Shown one piece after another: positions 60,561 through 64,000 of a stretch of 64,000 nucleotides of DNA. Where the stretch lies: positions 62,001 through 126,000 of the forward strand of contig NZ_AVPL01000003.1 in assembly GCF_000768695.1 (NCBI RefSeq), read 5' to 3'. Numbering within the stretch: position 1 is the first letter of the stretch; the number at the start of each line of letters is the position of its first letter. Both the position numbers and the translations under genes were made by a program. The notes under the pieces were generated by a model, which worked only from the letters and a program-made list of their open reading frames with translations, searched no databases and had not been told where the DNA came from. Source of the DNA: Knoellia aerolata DSM 18566. Lineage in GTDB: Bacteria; Actinomycetota; Actinomycetes; Actinomycetales; Dermatophilaceae.

Positions 60561-62768
60561 GTGTACACGGAGTCCACTCCGCTCACCAAGGTCCTGGCCT
60601 CCCGCGAGGCGAAGAAGTTCAAGGACTCGCGGGGGATCGTCACCGTCGGCGACCTCCTCGCGTACTGGCCGCGTCGCTACCAGAGCCCGGAGAGCAACCT
60701 CGCCGCCGCCACGGTCGGGTCCTACATCGTCGCCGTCGCCGAGGTGAAGTCCGCGACCACGCGGTCGATGAAGGCGCGTCGCGGCACGATGCTTCAGGCG
60801 GTCATCACCGACGGCAGCAAGGACCTCGAGATCACCTTCTTCAAGGCCTGGGGACACGAGGGCAAGCTCGTACCCGGCACCAAGGCCCTGTTCGCGGGCA
60901 AGGTCTCCTCCTTCAACAACCGCCTCCAGCTCGCGCACCCCGGCTACTCCCTGCTCAGCGACTTCGACAAGGGCGAGCGGCGCGACCTCATCCCGATCTA
61001 CAAGCAGGTGGGCAACCTCCACACGTGGACGGTGACCGAGTGCGTGCGGATGGTGCTCGACCTGCTCGTCGAGAGCCCGGAGGCGATCCCCGAGGACGTG
61101 CTGGACCGCCGCGACCTGCTCGACCGCACCTCCGCGCTGCGGGGGATCCACACCCCCCAGTCGTTGGCCGAGGTGGCGCAGGCGCGCCGCCGCATGTCGT
61201 ACGAGGAGGCCTTCGTCCTCCAGCTCGCCCTGGCCCAGCGCCGCGCGCGGCAGGCGCAGGAGTCGACCATCGCGCGGGCACCCAGGCCGGGCGGACTGCT
61301 CGACGCCTTCGACGCGCGGCTGCCGTTCACGCTCACCGCCGGCCAGGTCGAGGTCGGGCAGACCCTGGCCACCGAGATGGCGCGGGCCGTCCCCATGCAC
61401 CGTCTCCTCCAGGGCGAGGTCGGGTCGGGCAAGACGGTCATCGCCGTGCGCGCGATGCTCGCCGCGGTCGACTCCGGGGGGCAGGCGGCCCTGCTCGCAC
61501 CGACCGAGGTGCTGGCCGCCCAGCACCACCGGTCCATCACCGCCATGCTCGGTGACCTCGCCGAGGGAGGCATGCTCGGTGGGGCGGAGATGGGGACCCG
61601 CGTCACGCTGCTGACCGGCAGCATGTCCCAGGGGGCCCGTCGCCGCGCGATGCTCGACATCACGAGTGGTGACGCTGGCATCGTCATCGGGACGCACGCC
61701 CTGATCCAGGAGCACGTGAGCTTCCAGGACCTCGCGCTCGTGGTGGTCGACGAGCAGCACCGCTTCGGCGTCGAGCAACGGGATGCTTTGCGCGGCAAGG
61801 CTGCTCAGCCTCCGCACGTCCTCGTCATGACCGCCACCCCGATTCCGCGCACCGTGGCCATGACGGTCTTCGGTGACATGGAGACGTCGACGCTCAGCGA
61901 GCTCCCGGCCGGCCGGGCACCCATCACCACCCACGTCGTGCCCGAGGACAAGCCCGGCTGGATGCAGCGGACGTGGGTGAGGATCGCCGAGGAGGTCGCG
62001 CAGGGTCGCCAGGCCTACGTCGTCTGCCCCCGCATCGGCGACGACGACGAGCCGGAGGAGGACGCCGAGATCTTCGCGCCCGATGCCGTCGGCGACTCCG
62101 ACGGCGACGGCGGTGACGACGACGGCGCCGAGGACGGCGAGGCAGTTCCCCCACGGCCGCTCGCATCGGTCCGACGCGTCCACGCCGAGCTCGTCGCCAA
62201 CCCGGCGCTCGCGGGACTGCGCATCGAGATCCTCCACGGCCGGCTGCCGGCCGACGAGAAGGACGCCGTGATGCGCGAGTTCGCCGCCGGGCAGATCGAC
62301 GTCCTCGTCTCGACGACGGTCATCGAGGTCGGCGTCGACGTCCCCAACGCCAGCGTCATGGTCGTCACGGACGCCGACCGGTTCGGCGTCTCGCAGCTGC
62401 ACCAGCTGCGCGGTCGCGTGGGGCGCGGAGGGCTGCCCGGGCTCTGCCTCCTCGTCCACGCGGGGGACGGGGAGGCCGCCCACGAGCGCCTCGACGCCGT
62501 GGCCGGCACGACCGACGGTTTCGAGCTGGCCCGCATCGACCTCCGGCAGCGCCGGGAGGGCGACATCCTCGGATCCTCCCAGCACGGGGTGCGCAGCCAG
62601 CTCCAGTTCCTGCACGTCCTCGAGGACGAGGCCCTCATCGAGGCGGCCCGCGAGGACGCCGTCTCCGTGGTGGCCGAGGACCCCGACCTCGGGGCACATC
62701 CGCGACTCGCCGAGCTCGTCGACGCCCGCGTCGACACGGAGCAGGCGGCATACCTGGAACGAGGGTGA
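60561..62768 (+). CDS. recG: ATP-dependent DNA helicase RecG
   Basis: A 735-residue branch-migration helicase that rescues stalled forks. N-terminal OB/wedge domain (about 60-150), Walker A LLQGEVGSGKTVIAVRAML (about 280), DEQH box VVVDEQHRFGVEQRDALRG (about 395), MTATPIPRT, and C-terminal VSTTVIEVGVDVPNASVMVV and QLHQLRGRVGRGG. Residues about 494-530 are an Asp/Glu/Gly-rich insertion between helicase motifs, probably a disordered loop. GTG 60561 follows the DAK2 stop. Confidence 0.95.
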   Translation: MYTESTPLTKVLASREAKKFKDSRGIVTVGDLLAYWPRRYQSPESNLAAATVGSYIVAVAEVKSATTRSMKARRGTMLQAVITDGSKDLEITFFKAWGHEGKLVPGTKALFAGKVSSFNNRLQLAHPGYSLLSDFDKGERRDLIPIYKQVGNLHTWTVTECVRMVLDLLVESPEAIPEDVLDRRDLLDRTSALRGIHTPQSLAEVAQARRRMSYEEAFVLQLALAQRRARQAQESTIARAPRPGGLLDAFDARLPFTLTAGQVEVGQTLATEMARAVPMHRLLQGEVGSGKTVIAVRAMLAAVDSGGQAALLAPTEVLAAQHHRSITAMLGDLAEGGMLGGAEMGTRVTLLTGSMSQGARRRAMLDITSGDAGIVIGTHALIQEHVSFQDLALVVVDEQHRFGVEQRDALRGKAAQPPHVLVMTATPIPRTVAMTVFGDMETSTLSELPAGRAPITTHVVPEDKPGWMQRTWVRIAEEVAQGRQAYVVCPRIGDDDEPEEDAEIFAPDAVGDSDGDGGDDDGAEDGEAVPPRPLASVRRVHAELVANPALAGLRIEILHGRLPADEKDAVMREFAAGQIDVLVSTTVIEVGVDVPNASVMVVTDADRFGVSQLHQLRGRVGRGGLPGLCLLVHAGDGEAAHERLDAVAGTTDGFELARIDLRQRREGDILGSSQHGVRSQLQFLHVLEDEALIEAAREDAVSVVAEDPDLGAHPRLAELVDARVDTEQAAYLERG

Positions 62769-62769
62769 G

Positions 62770-63996
62770 GTGACCAGAGTCATCGCCGGCACGGCCGGCG
62801 GACGCGAGCTGCGCACGCCGTCCGGACGCGGCACGCGGCCGACGAGCGACCGGGTGCGCGAGGCGCTCTTCTCCTCGCTCGAGGCGCGTGACGCGGTCTC
62901 CGGGGCGCGGGTCATGGACCTGTATGCCGGCTCCGGCGCCCTCGGTCTCGAGGCCGCGAGCCGCGGGGCCGCCGAGGTGACCCTCGTCGAGTCCGACCGT
63001 GCGGCCGCCTCGGTCATCCGGGACAACGTCGCCCGACTGCGGCTGCGCGCGACCGTGCTTCCGGTGACCGTGGCCTCGGCGCTCCAGGGGGCGCCCCGAG
63101 CCCTCGACCTCGTCCTCCTCGACCCGCCGTACGACCTCTCCGAGGAGGCCCTGGCGGCCGACCTGTCGGCGCTGGTGTCCCGGGGATGGCTCGACGAGGA
63201 CGCCCTGGTCGTCGTCGAGCGCTCGAAGCGCTCACCCGAGCCGGTGTGGCCCGACGCGCTCGAGCCCGAACGGGTGAAGACGTACGGCGAGACGGTCATC
63301 TGGTACGCCATCCACCGCACGCCTACCGACCACGCAACCCCCCTGATCAGCAAGGATGGGCAGATGAGCGACTACGAGATCCCCCGACCGACCAGTGGCG
63401 ACGTGCTGGACCTGATCCTCGCCGACCACCGCCTCTTCGAGGACCTCATCCGGGAGTGCCGCCGCAACGACAGCGACCGCGCCGCGGCCCGCTCCGCGCT
63501 CGCCGAGCTCATCGTGGCCCACGGAGAGGCCGAGGAGGAGAAGGTCTACCCGGCGCTGCGCCGCAAGCGCGCGATCACCGAGCACGAGCAGGAGCACGGC
63601 GAGGAGGAGCACGCCGAGATCAACGAGGCGCTCGTCGCCTTCCTCGAGGCCAAGGGCACCGACACCGACAAGTACGACACGGCCCTCGAGGAGCTGGCGA
63701 CGGTGCTGAACCACCACGCCAACGAGGAGGAGCAGACGATCCTCAACCCGGCTCGCGAGGAGGTCTCCGAACAGGCCCGGGCCACGCTCGGCGTGGAGTG
63801 GCTGGCACGCCGCAACGAGCTCCTCGAGCAGGGCTGCGCGAGCCTCGAGCAGGTCGAGGCGATCCTGCACCGCGCCGAGAAGGAGGGCGTCATCGCCGCG
63901 CCCGAGGCCCGTGAGAAGGCCGACGCGATCAAGGAGGAGGCCAAGGAGGAGGCCAAGAAGGTCGAGGAGGCCTCCAAGGAAGCGGCCAAGGACTGA
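62770..63996 (+). CDS. rsmD: RsmD 16S rRNA methyltransferase fused in frame to hemerythrin-like domain
   Basis: One open frame of 408 residues. Residues 1-185 are RsmD (m2G966 methyltransferase): MTRVIAGTAGGRELRTPSGR, VMDLYAGSGALGLEAASRGA with the SAM site, and DLVLLDPPYDLSEEAL with the catalytic DPPY motif. RsmD normally ends near ETVIWYAI, as here at 180. The frame then runs through a C6 run (63338-63343) into an HHE hemerythrin-like domain from residue 199. With five C residues the frame would meet TGA at once. So this is a genuine fusion or an indel that removed the rsmD stop. GTG start 1 bp after recG. Confidence 0.8.
   Translation: MTRVIAGTAGGRELRTPSGRGTRPTSDRVREALFSSLEARDAVSGARVMDLYAGSGALGLEAASRGAAEVTLVESDRAAASVIRDNVARLRLRATVLPVTVASALQGAPRALDLVLLDPPYDLSEEALAADLSALVSRGWLDEDALVVVERSKRSPEPVWPDALEPERVKTYGETVIWYAIHRTPTDHATPLISKDGQMSDYEIPRPTSGDVLDLILADHRLFEDLIRECRRNDSDRAAARSALAELIVAHGEAEEEKVYPALRRKRAITEHEQEHGEEEHAEINEALVAFLEAKGTDTDKYDTALEELATVLNHHANEEEQTILNPAREEVSEQARATLGVEWLARRNELLEQGCASLEQVEAILHRAEKEGVIAAPEAREKADAIKEEAKEEAKKVEEASKEAAKD
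63364..63996 (+). CDS. Hemerythrin HHE-domain protein (probable independent start)
   Basis: Internal ATG 63364 has an AAGGAT site 7 nt upstream and would encode a 210-residue hemerythrin-like protein on its own. Candidate metal ligands are His/Glu in LILADHRLFEDLIRECR, IVAHGEAEEEKVYPAL, EHGEEEHAEINEAL and VLNHHANEEEQTILNP, the usual four-helix HHE pattern for a di-iron or O2/NO-binding site. The C-terminus (EEAKEEAKKVEEASKEAAKD) is a charged Lys/Glu/Ala helix. If rsmD has a normal stop this is the true gene; the last bases of the window follow it. Confidence 0.6.
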   Translation: MSDYEIPRPTSGDVLDLILADHRLFEDLIRECRRNDSDRAAARSALAELIVAHGEAEEEKVYPALRRKRAITEHEQEHGEEEHAEINEALVAFLEAKGTDTDKYDTALEELATVLNHHANEEEQTILNPAREEVSEQARATLGVEWLARRNELLEQGCASLEQVEAILHRAEKEGVIAAPEAREKADAIKEEAKEEAKKVEEASKEAAKD

Positions 63997-64000
63997 GGCG

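Noticed and set aside
60414-63353. A 979-codon open frame antisense to recG and rsmD
   Set aside because: Composition is typical of third-position GC mirroring; no domain is recognisable and the plus-strand genes are certain.

Overview
The window is very G+C-rich, almost wholly coding actinobacterial chromosome. Conserved gene order, a CofC (coenzyme F420) gene, a BTAD/SARP regulator, IclR-linked leuCD and many leaderless-type promoters point to the Micrococcales. My best guess is an Intrasporangiaceae-like organism, from gene order and sequence style only. No IS element, prophage, CRISPR array or origin was seen.

The backbone is a branched-chain amino-acid and housekeeping block: ilvD, an attenuated ilvBNC operon, serA, leuB, ilvE, cimA behind a second candidate attenuator, a FAH-family gene, gltX with tRNA-Gln and tRNA-Glu, a divergent IclR gene and leuCD, hupB, cofC, plsC-gpsA, a Cys/Met PLP enzyme, ddl, a DUF3515 lipoprotein with a stand-alone Lrp-type domain, thiL, rpmB, a DAK2 kinase, recG and rsmD. 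The Ile, Val and Leu routes interlock: CimA, LeuCD and LeuB make 2-oxobutyrate without threonine, and IlvBN, IlvC, IlvD and IlvE finish Ile and Val.

Accessory stretches interrupt this backbone. (1) 0-6.3 kb: DUF937, a PQQ sugar dehydrogenase lipoprotein, a 2-hydroxyacid dehydrogenase, SixA, and a divergent MarR/MMPL pair. (2) 11.7-18.4 kb: two paralogous small secreted proteins (one frameshifted) divergent from a 1388-residue BTAD-nSTAND-TM-WD40 protein, then a doubly frameshifted small gene and an NmrA-like reductase. (3) 23.3-31.1 kb: an operon of permease, FCD/GntR regulator, glutamine-synthetase-like ligase, aldehyde dehydrogenase, SDR, class I amidotransferase and MBL hydrolase, probably an amine or amino-alcohol gamma-glutamylation pathway. 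(4) 31.1-36.5 kb: a palindrome-controlled membrane-protein/HTH pair, DUF2786, and a formate/nitrite-type transporter beside a split cytochrome b-molybdopterin oxidoreductase. (5) 43.5-45.2 kb: a YCII/ECF42-type sigma pair.

Three points cut across the window. Four, possibly five, reading-frame breaks sit at or beside G/C homopolymers, so sequencing error must be excluded before calling pseudogenes. Many genes have a TAnnnT box 5-9 nt before the start codon, implying leaderless mRNAs. The heptamer GGCATAC/GTATGCC recurs about 29 times by eye, sometimes forcing rare ATA or TAT codons.
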